Assembly (NCBI GenBank): GCA_049999765.1
Contig: JBNGIQ010009027.1
Coordinates: forward strand, 1-21,087
Direction: 5' to 3'
DNA: 21,087 nucleotides
DNA from: Phaeoceros laevis
Lineage: Eukaryota; Anthocerotophyta; Anthocerotopsida; Notothyladales
The position numbers and the translations under genes were made by a program. Under the pieces are notes generated by a model that saw only the letters and a program-made list of their open reading frames with translations, was not told the origin of the DNA and ran no database searches. This document shows, one piece after another, positions 10,239 to 19,271 of the stretch. Each line of letters starts with the position of its first letter. Positions within the stretch are counted from its first letter, which is position 1.

Positions 10239-10303
10239 GAGTTAACTTTTATGTCCACTTCTATGAGTTAACTTTTATGTTCACTTTTATGTCCACTTCG
10301 TGA
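10239..10303 (+). repeat. 26-bp tandem repeat, about 2.5 copies
   Basis: GAGTTAACTTTTATGTCCAC begins at 10239 and again at 10265 with one change. A partial third copy (ACTTTTATGTCCACTTCG) follows. It lies in the interior of the foldback element. Confidence 0.75.
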
Positions 10304-10365
10304 GCCACCAGGTGCCCGCTTATGGGCAAGGAGGGGATCCTCTATGGAACTGTGTCAACCTCCTC

Positions 10366-10370
<5 letters not shown>

Positions 10371-10403
<33 letters not shown>
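10371..10403 (+). repeat. (AC)n microsatellite, about 16 units
   Basis: This is a pure AC run forming the outer end of the right arm of the foldback element. It is followed by ATACTGCGTTTGCAGTAT, which folds on itself. Confidence 0.9.
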
Positions 10404-10406
<3 letters not shown>

Positions 10407-10432
10407 TGCGTTTGCAGTATGTATGTGTGTGC

Positions 10433-11928
10433 TTTTCATGATTTTCATGACCTCTATGATTTTCATGATGTTCGTTGTTTGAACAAGTGTGATGTTGAAA
10501 ATTAACGCATGAATAAGGGTGCTTGTAGACTACAAGCTATGACATGGTCAGCATACCTCGACTTGGTATCAACAGTAAATTCACTAAAATAGTGAATGCC
10601 TGCCTCCAACCAAGACCATGCTGGTATGACTTACCACAGTCTGTGATTTACAATTCGTTATTTACAGTTGGCATGGACTCACAGAATGATACTGGATCAA
10701 GATGCTACTAGAAGATTCTCATGATACGAGGATTATACGATGATGTGCTGTGCTGCGAAAGCCGGCTTTTGTGCAAACAGCCCGACTGGCGGCTATGAGA
10801 TGCATAGTTTAGTAATAATTTTTTTCTGCCAGCAGCTGCAGGTGGTGATGCCCGATTAGGCCACATCGTGGCGGCTAGCAACGACATTAACTCCTCTTAT
10901 GCCAGACTGGCAGAGTCAGCACTTGTTTCAACGTTCCCGCCGTAGCCTTCCCAAAGTTAGCCTGATCACACTTATTGCTCTTCTCACTGCCTCCCCTGTA
11001 TAAGGATGGCCATTCTGCTTGCTGGAACAAGCATTCTGCTAAGTCTGGTCTCGCTCCTCTCATCCCTGTCACAGCTCTCAGTCCTCCTGCTGCCTTTGCC
11101 CCCTGGGGTCCTCAAGCCCTCGTGGTGTTTTAGTCTACACAGCATTTTCCAGTCTTGGTGTCAAACCCTTCGCTGCCTACCTCCATCGCCTCTGCCCCCT
11201 ACCCCTGTCTCCTGCAATCATACACCCAGGCAACCCCCTATCCTAGTCTTTCTGCTCACAAATCCTGGTTGCTACACTTTCCCTTTTCCCTGTCTCCCAT
11301 CTACGAGTCTTTTCTTAAACTTTCAGTATACATACCTGCCCTCATCCGATCTTGACATGTCTTCGTGACACCACAGTCCCCACCCAGTTTTCAAATCCAG
11401 ATGCCCAGTCCACCAAAACTCAGTCTCCTCGTCAACCACCGCCGTCACAAGTTTCCTGCCAAATACATATCGCTACAACTGTGTAGATATTTGGTCAGTG
11501 CCCAGTTGTTCACAAAAATCTAGTCAGCTCCCTGTCCGCCTCTTTCCAGTTGAGCATACCTGCAGCCATTTTCGCAGTGCCTGTGAAGCCACTTGATTGA
11601 TTAGTGGATCAGTACCGCACAACACCTACGACAAGTGGAGTTCTGTGACAAGTAGTCTGTGGAGGTGGCCACAAAGCCTTGGTGATACAAAGTTTCTTGT
11701 GAAGAATAGCACAGCAAAGATGTCCCAACAACAGGAGGTGGTCAAATTGGCCCATAGACTTCTCAACTTTGGCTGGCTCTTGTCAATTAATGTCATTTGC
11801 TTGATGTCATTAGCTTGCTGTCAATGCCTGCTTGTACTTTGGTCATCGGTAATCGTCCTGGCAGAAAAGTAGTCACTAACAAATCGCCAAGCTTGCACAG
11901 ATCATGACTGGGGGAGGGTTTACCATTG
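10433..11928. other. Intergenic stretch with a pyrimidine-rich block
   Basis: There is no recognisable gene. A small perfect hairpin TTCACTA/TAGTGAA lies at about 10579-10595. From about 11040 to 11460 the plus strand is strongly C/T-rich and follows a possible TATA box. The open frames there (for example 11006-11368) owe their length to this composition. Confidence 0.4.
10999..11005 (+). promoter_or_regulatory. Possible TATA box before pyrimidine-rich block
   Basis: TATAAGG is preceded within 65 bases by TTCCCGCC and followed by a C/T-rich leader. This is the same arrangement as at 2271-2517, so the two may be relics of one repeat's promoter. No downstream gene was identified. Confidence 0.2.
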
Positions 11929-12010
11929 GCGCCTCCAGAAACCCTCCACAAGGATCCCATGTGGTACTGATGAGGAATGGGGGAGACTTGGCTCACCCCC
12001 AAGTGCCCAT
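11929..12010 (+). repeat. Dispersed repeat, diverged copy R4 (core block)
   Basis: CCAGAAACCCT, then ATGTGGTACTGATGAGGAATGGGGG and GGCTCACCCC, parallel the R1/R2 core (CTAGAAACC, CTTTGGTACTGATGAAGGGG, CTCACCC). GGGCAATGAC at about 12692 and an AC/GT hairpin at 12755 follow at spacings like those in R1 and R2. The identity is low, so this is a weaker call. Confidence 0.4.
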
Positions 12011-12754
12011 CATGATTCTGTTTAAAGGTTGCTGTAGTGCGTTGGTTTACGACCTACACTATCCTTTTTCTGCAAGCATAGGAGTTCACTGAACAGCAAG
12101 TCTGATCAGTGATAAGTCAACGGTCAAATACAAACTTGTCCATGGTGTTTTGAGTCTTCGTACGTCCTGTACATAATGATCTGCGTGTTTCAAATTCAAA
12201 GTGTTGTTTCGTGCCGGCACTACGTGCTCAAACTTGTATAATACAGCATGCACGAATAGCGTTTAGGTCAACAGTATGCATACTTATCCACATCTTGTCG
12301 ATATCATAGCCTGGATCGTAGATCACAGCCTGCATCTAGTTCATAGTCGTCACTTCAGATCTTCGCCAGGGCCACATACCGAGTGCCCAGACCGGGCTAC
12401 CCAAAGCAAATGCCAGACAGGCATTAGACATACGCAAGTCAGTACCAGAATGATACAAGTTCCGGACTGGCCAAGTAAAATGCCAAAACATTCCTTTGAC
12501 GGCCAAGACTTGGCAACGGAAAAAGACTTTTTCAACCAACAGTTGCTGGCGCATCATTGCTGTGCTTGTCTTCTCAAGAAAAGAACCTGCTATCTCATTC
12601 AATGCCAAGTGCTGGCACTACAAGAAGTCTCGAACTGACTTAGTACAATGCCATAGGTCTCCATCTTGGTCTAAGGCAGGTCCCTATCTAGGGCAATGAC
12701 TACAGTCGTCCTTGTCGATGTCAGGGACAACTTGTATGTATGTATGAAACGCAA
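12011..12754. other. Non-coding stretch between repeat blocks
   Basis: This probably corresponds to the variable middle of the dispersed repeat. Overlapping open frames on both strands (12276-12638 plus, 12608-12336 minus) mirror each other and lack domain features. Confidence 0.35.
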
Positions 12755-12792
12755 ACACACACACCCGCTGTTCCTGGGGTGTGCATGTGTGT
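12755..12792. repeat. AC/GT hairpin D
   Basis: ACACACACACCC, a loop GCTGTTCCTG, then GGGTGTGCATGTGTGT, followed by CCTATTTGAGG. The loop and the TTTGAGG flank match other copies. The flank TATGTATGCCTTGTGCATA to the right is the complement-like counterpart of the left flank of the hairpin at 9987. Confidence 0.65.
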
Positions 12793-12809
12793 CCTATTTG
12801 AGGTATGTA

Positions 12810-13599
12810 TGCCTTGTGCATATTACAAAGATTGTGTAATGAAACGAATCTGGCTACCTACTTGTATTTATTTCTGCTCATTACATATTTTGTTGCCAGC
12901 CACAACTTGCTTTGAGTAAGCAGTCGCTCATAGCCTCTGTATAGTGCAACTCTTTTCAAGTTCCAAGCTGCTATCATACAGCATTTTTAGGATTTTACTA
13001 GACTGAATGGTATCTATGGCATCTGTCAACTATACAAATACATTGCATGACCTGATAGTGTGTTCTTTGTGACATACATACATACAGCTGGTTTTACGGA
13101 AAACTGGATGAAATGAGATGTCTACATTGCCCCTAACGGGGACTTGTCCATCATGATCGTTCTGGTGACTCATATGCCAAAGGAAGCATGATGTTTTGGC
13201 CTATCATTTCTGGGTACCTAATCGATATGTCTAACGTGTCTTCCAGCAGCAGTTCAGAAATACATAGCAGTCCATAGCAACAAGCCATGGAGACTTGACT
13301 TCAACGACAATAGGGTCTTTCAAGTATGTTACAGTTGTAGCTGCCGTCGTTTAGGCATAGTAGCAGTGGGTCTTCCATCCCAAATGACTCAATAAAGCCC
13401 AGTTGCATTCAAAGTTTTGTTTATATACTCGACTGAAGAAATCCTTCAGTCTCATGCTTGCTTTTTCGCAATTGATGACAATACACTGCATTATGTATGC
13501 AGGTGTTGTCATCTGGCCATTGAATTCTCAACATTAACAGGTCATCAAGCAGCAAATAGACAAAAAGACTCTAAAGAGCATTGGCACCTAACGGGTTTA
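12810..13599. other. Non-coding stretch
   Basis: There is a short ACAT run near 13075-13086 and scattered short frames. No gene, tRNA or transposon protein was recognised. Confidence 0.4.
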
Positions 13600-13745
13600 G
13601 GGGCACCAGCCCTTCCCGAAAACTTCTGCAAAGACCAGGCAGACCCCTGCAGGGTGAGTGCAGGGCTCCCCTCCTCCTTCATCAGTACCAAAAGAGGATC
13701 CTTGCCTAGATTTCTGGCAGCTCTTGGTAGATCTAGGTTCTGCAA
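13600..13745 (-). repeat. Dispersed repeat, inverted copy R3
   Basis: Read on the minus strand, CTACCAAGAGCTGCCAGAAAT, then TTTTGGTACTGATGAAGG, repeats the core of R1 and R2 (CTACCAACATAGCTGCTAGAAAC, CTTTGGTACTGATGAAGG). The plus strand of this copy encodes SSFISTKRGSLPRFLAAL, which aligns without gaps to the peptide read from the minus strand of R1 and R2. Confidence 0.55.
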
Positions 13746-14259
13746 GGCCTCATGCTCACTGTTAGAACTTACACAATCATTTTCCATGCTGCAGGGCATA
13801 TGTAGATCTTGACTTTTACTAACGCAAAGCATTTACCGTGTTTGTGCAAGGCAATACAAGAACAACATCAACAGTTGACATCATTTTGTACAAGCATAGA
13901 TGGCAACAACCAGGATAACAGCAAAACAACATCATGGTATTTTATGAGGTGACAAAAAAACCTGTGTCTCTGTTTGACTCATCGTGAGAGCTGTAGGATG
14001 TGCTCCCTCACTGCAATTAGCTGGGCGCCTGACAGTAATCCTTCTGCTTGTGACCAGGTTGAAGGCCTTAGTGGTAACAGATTGTAGAAAAAAGTGTTGT
14101 TGCTTCTATTTTGGGACAGGTCCCATGCACCAAATCACTTTCAAAGGCCACAGAAAGCTGTACAGCTTGGGACTAAGCCAGACAGGTGACCAGAAGCTAG
14201 CAGGCAGCCAATGCCTCAGAGGGGGGAGCAGCTGCAGATGACAAAAGAGCAGAAGGTCT

Positions 14260-14292
14260 ACAGTGCTTGCCTAGGTTGTGCACAAGCACTGT
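14260..14292. other. Perfect 10-bp hairpin, extendable with G-T pairs
   Basis: ACAGTGCTTG (14260-14269) pairs with CAAGCACTGT (14283-14292) around 13 bases. Outward, GGTCT can pair with GAGGCC after a one-base bulge, giving about 15 paired positions. It is too short for a typical plant miRNA precursor on its own, and the function is unknown. Confidence 0.6.
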
Positions 14293-14765
14293 GAGGCCAC
14301 GAGGAATTTGTGAGGCAAGAGCTCTAGAGAGTACAACAACAATGTTAGAAAAGAAGCCAAGCTCGGGGTCTAAATAGCATGTGCTAAGTGTAGGGAGAGG
14401 GAGAGGAAACAAGAGCGAAAGAAATAATTGAGACAGTCATCAATGCCTTCGACCTTTAGGACCTTGGCGGGAGTTTGCAAATCGTGTAGGATCATCTCTA
14501 TATTTGCCAGTCAGCTTCCTAGTCCAAAAATGGCAGCCTGGTATCTCTGCTGTCTGCCCTCATGGCAATTTTATGCACTGGGTCAGGTCATCCCTGGCAT
14601 TCCCAGTTGGCCAGTTGTTTTGATAGGGCTGGTGAGTCACCGAGGCTTCAATGCCCTCCAGAAACAGTAGCCACAGTCAGTGCTTAGGCGGCAGCAACCA
14701 GAAATTATCGAAGCTTGGAAAATGTGCCGGGCACCACTTGAGAGGTTAGCATTGTTGGCGCAAGT

Positions 14766-14803
14766 ATGGCCACATCGTTCCAGCATGGCCACGTCGTTCC
14801 AGC
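14766..14803 (+). repeat. 19-bp tandem duplication
   Basis: ATGGCCACATCGTTCCAGC is followed directly by ATGGCCACGTCGTTCCAGC (one change) and the first three bases of a third unit. Confidence 0.85.
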
Positions 14804-15185
14804 ATGTTTTCACCAAAAGATCTAGAGTGGACTGTAAGGTCACAAGCCAAAAAAGGCTCAAAAAAGCAAGAGGAATGCGTCAATCAGCAGAAACTTGCAC
14901 CATAGTACCTTTGCATCTTTACAAACCCTGAATCCCGTTTTTAAAGAGCACTTGTAAACGAAAATGTGAAAACCCAACCTTGTGCTGTTTCTTTTAAAGA
15001 AACGTTCACTGTAACTTGTGGGCTAAGTATAAGACCTTACCCTTTTTGCTATGTCACCTGATGTACTCCCATAAGCCATTGCTATACCATGTATGTCCAA
15101 AGAGAGCTGTATTATGGCATTCCTCAATTGGAACATATTGATGCCTGCAAAAACTCTTTTGACATATTTTATACACACAAGCTAG

Positions 15186-15223
15186 CAACACACAGACACT
15201 CGTTAAAGAACAGAGTGTGTGTT
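15186..15223. repeat. AC/GT hairpin E
   Basis: ACACACAGACACTC, a TTAAAGAACA loop, then GAGTGTGTGTT. The complement of the loop region (CTCTGTTCTTTAACGAGTG) matches the loop of the hairpin at 19500-19553 (CTCTGTTCTTTGACGAGTG) with one change. The two are therefore copies of one element in opposite orientation. Confidence 0.7.
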
Positions 15224-15260
15224 CATTACAGACAGCCACAATGCCAAGACTTAACATTGT

Positions 15261-15270
15261 NNNNNNNNNN
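15261..15270. other. Assembly gap (10 N)
   Basis: Ten N lie between two AC/GT hairpins (15186 and 15427). The gap may reflect difficulty in assembling these repeats. Confidence 0.95.
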
Positions 15271-15426
15271 TCATTATTACTCTGAAGTAAACATGTAAGA
15301 CTCTGCATACCTCTTTTTTCTGGAGAAGTACCAAGAGGACGAATATATCAAATGCTTTTTGTAGCTTTTTAACACCATTCATGTTTCCTATTCTTAAGCA
15401 TGATACACATACTATGTGTAGAAAGA

Positions 15427-15475
15427 CACACCACACATTGAAAGTGTGTGTGTGTTTGTGTGTGTGTATTTGAGG
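15427..15475. repeat. AC/GT hairpin F with TATTTGAGG flank
   Basis: ACACACCACACATTGAAAGTGTGTGTGTG continues as a GT tract into TATTTGAGGAGATGG. The flank TATTTGAGG is shared (on one strand or the other) with the hairpins at about 10371, 12755 and 19500. Confidence 0.6.
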
Positions 15476-15716
15476 AGATGGTAGCGACATGCTTTGATCT
15501 TAAACAGCCTATGTTACGATGCCTTCGAGCTGCAGTAGTCCATACCACATAACGGCTCATGAGTTCATTATAATACGGTATGACCTACCTCAAATACCTT
15601 TCGTGGTTTTTTTGTTACAAGGTGCTTAGGGGCTATAGTCTCGACTTCCTCGATTGCTAACTTTCTGCTGTACACAATGAGCAGCATGGTACGCATTCAG
15701 AATTTGGAATAGCATG
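15476..15716. other. Non-coding spacer left of the hAT element
   Basis: No gene or structured repeat was seen. Confidence 0.4.
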
Positions 15717-15724
15717 CTTTCACT
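15717..15724 (+). repeat. hAT target-site duplication, left copy
   Basis: CTTTCACT differs at one base from CTTTGACT at 16782-16789. Eight bases is the length generated by hAT transposases. Confidence 0.75.
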
Positions 15725-15763
15725 TAGGGTAGGGTGGTAGAAACTTTTGAGGAATTCCTCCTA

Positions 15764-15888
15764 GTTTAAAACAAATTACCGTTTATAACAGTTAAAAACA
15801 GTTTCAACCAATTTTGAGGAGTTTAAAACAAATTGGAGAATTTAAAACAAAAATAAGGGAGTTTAAAACAAATTGAGGAGTTTAAAAC
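15764..15888 (+). repeat. Left subterminal GTTTAAAAC array of the hAT element
   Basis: (G)TTTAAAAC occurs at 15764, 15821, 15841 (first base A), 15861 and 15880, mostly followed by AAATT or AAA and often preceded by GAG. Clustered short subterminal motifs are transposase-binding sites in hAT elements such as Ac. The same role is inferred here. Confidence 0.7.
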
Positions 15889-16060
15889 AAATATGGCTGG
15901 TAAAAACCAAAAATCATGATCCATCTAAAACCAAACTAGTTTTCAGAGACTCTAGAGAGGTAATCTATCTGCTTTTTCATAATTGCCTCTATTAACTTTG
16001 TATCCACGGGGTTGTTCACATCGATAAGGACATTCCAATCAATACCATCATCACTCCTTG

Positions 16061-16556
16061 TCATGTCGACCTCGTCATCTTCCTCCACCGCTGGGTCTTC
16101 TTCTGCCAAGACTGTGTTAATATTTCCGTCAAATGCAATATTAGGGTCCTCACTTGTTCGACAGCAACATCCATTCCTGCTATGATTTCTTGCTCCTCCT
16201 CTCCTCCAACACTTGCGGCATTCTCCACAACGGAAGGAGGCAAGCTTGCAGTATCACGTACTCCATATGTATCATTGTCAATTGTACTCGTGCCATCAAT
16301 AGTCTCCTTAACAAGCCCCAAGTACTGAGCTTTAAGATCCTTTGACCCTGAACCTGAGGTGTGGTGCATCTTCACTCGTTTTGTCTCGGTGCAAGTGCTA
16401 ATGAACAGCCGATTCCGAAACTTGGTATGAGTGGCTGCTAAAGATCACCAAGACCGCTCACAGCCAGCTACATGTGGAACATATGACAAGACCGCCAATG
16501 CAAGTTTTGATAACTCAGGGACTTCCATAGCAGCATCAAACCAAAATAATCTGGGT
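16061..16556 (-). pseudogene. hAT transposase C-terminal dimerisation domain, broken
   Basis: On the minus strand from about 16556 the frame reads LSKLALAVLSYVPHVAGCERSW, a TGA stop (16447-16445), then SLAATHTKFRNRL. This is the conserved hAT dimerisation signature: a Leu-rich helix, a Cys-Glu-Arg-x-Trp-Ser motif, then His-Thr-x3-Arg-Asn-Arg-Leu. The stop falls on a position that is normally Ser. The frame continues as an acidic tail rich in Glu, Gln and Thr to TAG at 16061. The catalytic RNase H-like core and BED zinc finger are absent. The product would normally bind the element's ends and assemble as an oligomer; this fragment cannot do so. Confidence 0.85.
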
Positions 16557-16586
16557 TTAAAATTATTTTTGTAATAAATGTGATAT

Positions 16587-16654
16587 GTTTAAAACATGGT
16601 AATCTGTTTAAAACATGGCATTTACCTGTTTAAAACATGGTATCTCTTTAAAAC
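16587..16654 (+). repeat. Right subterminal GTTTAAAAC array of the hAT element
   Basis: GTTTAAAAC occurs at 16587, 16606 and 16628, with CTTTAAAAC at 16646; the first three are followed by ATGG. CCAATTGGTAATTACC then occurs twice (about 16665 and 16738) before the right end. The motif orientation is the same as in the left array, not inverted. Confidence 0.7.
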
Positions 16655-16781
16655 AGGGTGTTTCCACCAATTGGTAATTACCTGGTAGTTACTTTGATTT
16701 TTGAGAGGCCTTGTAAAAACTGTTTTAAACTGGTATTTACCAATTGGTAATTACCAGCTAGTTTCTACAGGGACATCCCTA

Positions 16782-16789
16782 CTTTGACT
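16782..16789 (+). repeat. hAT target-site duplication, right copy
   Basis: CTTTGACT is the partner of 15717-15724 with one mismatch. Confidence 0.75.
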
Positions 16790-17864
16790 TGCGGCTTACA
16801 TGGCATGATGAGTTGACGCTAGAGTTAGCATCACACATTTGTCTGCTGTGTGTAAAAGAGTCATCCAGTCAACGTAACAATGCTAGGAACATTCGAGAAA
16901 GCGGCAGGTATCCATGTTTGGCTTTTCCCGCTGGCTATCTTAAATGCTCTACGCAATTAGACTGCTGACGATGCATTCTTGGGAATCACTTTGACCCTGT
17001 ATCTCGTTAAGGAGACTCTATTTTGCTTGATAGATGGCTTGGCATGCTTGAAATCATCATCACTGGACGCCACTGGAGCTAGGGCTTTCTGGGAGGCAGT
17101 TGTTTATCTGCCATAAACACGGATGACTCTACGTGGCCCAATCGAATGTTGATACTATGCTGGGCTGCCTACAACTGTCATCTACCTCATTGATGACCAA
17201 GCATCAGCCAAGCATTAGGCTATGGATCCTTGAGATTCAATCTAATCATAGAGCCTAAAAACAGCAACCCCAGCTCGGTTTGGGGGCTCTAGTTGATGAA
17301 GAGTGAGAAAAAGCGCCAAAATGCCAACTGCAGCCTCACACCGATTGATCTACACCAACACTAGAATCTGCCCTTGTAAAACCTCTACTCCTGACCTCTT
17401 TTTGACACCAGTGTATCATTTCTCGCAACTGCCCCTCTACCCAGCGTCGCTCTGCTCATCCTTCCTGAAAGCTCTGCTGCACAATGCTTTGATTATTGAT
17501 CATTTTTCAGTCCTTTGGAGTTGAGGTCTGCAGCTGAAACATAGAGTTTAGAACTTGTGGGTTAGAGTGCTACATCTACTGTCAACATGTCACAACAGGT
17601 GCCTTTGTTGTACCTCACTTTCGCAACAATCTTCAGTCACGTTTCATGCTTGGCTTTGGGTGTTCTATACTTGCTGGTTTTCAAGCTTTCTCTGGATTGT
17701 CGCATACCTATGCTGAACATGCTTCATGACTGCTGCTTCCCTGTGTCATGCTCCCAATTGTCACTAACGACTTGTCGAATGCTGCAAGGTTCGAAGAGTT
17801 TGGCTGTAGAACACATATCTGGCAACTTACGCTGTTGGAAACCTCTCCCACCGCCTGCTCCGAG
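16790..17864. other. Intergenic stretch
   Basis: No gene was recognised. A C/T-rich section lies around 17340-17470. The right part (17640-17864) may be the poorly conserved beginning of repeat copy R2. Confidence 0.4.
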
Positions 17865-18790
17865 GTTCCTTTGACACATGTTGTTTCTGGAACTCTTGGA
17901 CAGTGTAATCTCTGGCACCTGATGCCTCAGGTTGTAGTAATTGTCAATACACTACGCTGAAATGGCTTTGCTATGCTTTTCTTTCATGATTTTTTCGTAC
18001 AAAAGTCTCACAGGAGCCAGGTCTACCAACACAGTTGCTAGAAACCTGGTCGATGAAGGCCCTTTGGTACTGATGAAGGGGGGCTTGAGGTTTGCTCTCA
18101 CCCAACAAATGCCTGCTTGATGCTGTGCTGCTGCTGAGGAAGCTTGGTTAGCTTTTCCTTGCAATTAGCCTTGTACACTCGCTGTTAGCTTTGATAGTTT
18201 TGTGATCACCTTTATTAGACTGCTATATCACTATGGCTGTTACTACATACAAAAAAAAAAGGCTTGGTCTCGTAGCTACCTGGATTGTTCCAGGTTTGCT
18301 ACAGCCCTGATGTCTGACATGTTCACAAGATACCTTGTTCTACCTACTCTTTTGATCTTCAAAGGACAGTTGTTCAGTAAAAGCTCGGTTTCCGTACCAT
18401 TTCCTTCTGGCATTCGTTTTCCAGTTACCGCTGCAGTCACTACGCTGTCCATAATACAGCGTGCTTCCTTCACCTTAGGCACTCGTACCTGGTTGCTGTA
18501 TACCTTACATGCAATCTTGTTCAAATTGCCTTAAAAGGTCTTGAGCTTGCGGCTACCATGGGTATTCTGTCTACAACCTCCTGCACATGACAAATACTCA
18601 TGTTTGTGATCAACGTTACTTGCTGTACGAGGAAAAAAAAGGGCTAAGTTGCCTTCCTGTGTTGGCCTCGAAACGTCCTAAGCCTGCTTTTGCAATGTCA
18701 GATTCCTTTCAAAGGGCAATGTTTCATACTATACAGTAGTTTTTTCGTAAAAAGTTATGTATGTATGCACAAGAAACACACACACACTTT
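17865..18790 (+). repeat. Dispersed repeat, copy R2 (colinear with 403-1297)
   Basis: The same ordered blocks as R1 are present: TTGACACATGTTGT (17871), CAGGAGCCAGGTCTACC (18011), CTTTGGTACTGATGAAGGGGGG (about 18060-18083), GGGCAATGT (18714), TATGTATGTATGCACAAG and AACACACACACAC (18776-18788). On the minus strand it keeps an open frame of 70 codons (18164-17952) containing VRANLKPPFISTKG. The hairpin that ends R1 is reduced here to its AC arm. Confidence 0.6.
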
Positions 18791-19271
18791 TACAAGAAAA
18801 AGGAAAAAAGAGATAGGAAAAACAGTTCTACATTATTTTCTACAAGTGCTATGAAGTAGTGGTTTTAACAACTTCGAAGACATCCATATAGTTGAACATT
18901 ATTTTCTACAAATACCATGAAGCGCAACGAGTACTATCTGGTAGTGCTTATTAAAGAATAATCTACAACTGTGGATCTTGTCTCTTTCTTCCTTTCCACT
19001 AACTCACAAGCTACATATAGATTACACTTGAACACTTAAAATACACAGTGTTATAGATTGCCAAATCAACTGCCGATCCGACCAAAATTAACATTCTACT
19101 TAGAATATACCAATCCGGCTTCCTAGGCACATCCCCTCAACGACGTTTAATTTAGCTTGTTAACATCTTAATATACACGCACCATCTAACAGGCCCAAGG
19201 CCACGAATTCCTCATCACACTTTACCACACACAACTCAACACCCTAACCCCATTTTCCTCTTTTATTTGAT
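18791..19271. other. A/T-rich non-coding stretch
   Basis: CATTATTTTCTACAA occurs twice (about 18831 and 18897), a short direct repeat about 66 bases apart. No gene was recognised. Confidence 0.45.

Larger units (their letters stand above)
9955..10432. mobile_element. Foldback element with AC/GT hairpin ends
   Basis: GTTTGAGGAGGTTAAC, GGTCCCAT and CCCTTGCCC (10034-10077) reappear as reverse complement at about 10325-10370 (GGGCAAGGAGGGGATCC, CAACCTCCTCAAATAAC). The two arms enclose about 250 bases. Each arm ends in a dinucleotide tract, GT at 10014-10035 and AC at 10371-10403. Each tract is itself half of a hairpin: CACACACGCACACCC/GGGTGTGTGTG at 9987-10026, and ACATACTGC/GCAGTATGT at the right end. 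A related right end in the same orientation lies at 19455-19580. There is no coding capacity and no clear target duplication. Confidence 0.6.
13833..15180. other. Intergenic stretch with small repeats
   Basis: No gene was recognised. Open frames up to 85 codons are scattered on both strands without motifs. It contains a hairpin at 14260-14292 and a short tandem repeat at 14766-14803, listed separately. Confidence 0.4.
15725..16781 (-). mobile_element. Defective hAT DNA transposon, 1057 bp
   Basis: The left end TAGGGTAGGGTGGTAGAAAC and the inverted right end TAGGGATGTCCCTGTAGAAAC form imperfect terminal inverted repeats. They are flanked by an 8-bp duplication (CTTTCACT / CTTTGACT). Both subterminal regions carry clustered GTTTAAAAC motifs, and the interior encodes the tail of a hAT transposase on the minus strand. 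At 1.06 kb it lacks most of the normal transposase gene, so it is an internally deleted, non-autonomous derivative. The mismatch in the duplication and the stop in the coding part suggest an old insertion. Confidence 0.85.

Noticed and set aside
10555-10580. TTGGTATCAACAG as an LTR primer-binding site
   Set aside because: It resembles the initiator-tRNA binding site only in its first bases. No LTR pair or gag/pol sequence adjoins it.
13417-13832. 131-codon plus frame and 95-codon minus frame as genes
   Set aside because: They overlap each other and derive from repeat copy R3. Only the short conserved peptide is noteworthy, and it is reported under findings.
15764-15888. GTTTAAAAC array as a CRISPR
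   Set aside because: The repeats are only 9 bp with irregular spacing, lie inside a hAT element and occur in a eukaryotic context.
16154-16345. Plus-strand frame inside the hAT element
   Set aside because: It is antisense to the recognised transposase tail.
403-18790. The direct repeats as the two LTRs of one retrotransposon
   Set aside because: They are strongly diverged with an unrelated middle, lie 17.5 kb apart without gag/pol between them, and further copies exist in both orientations.
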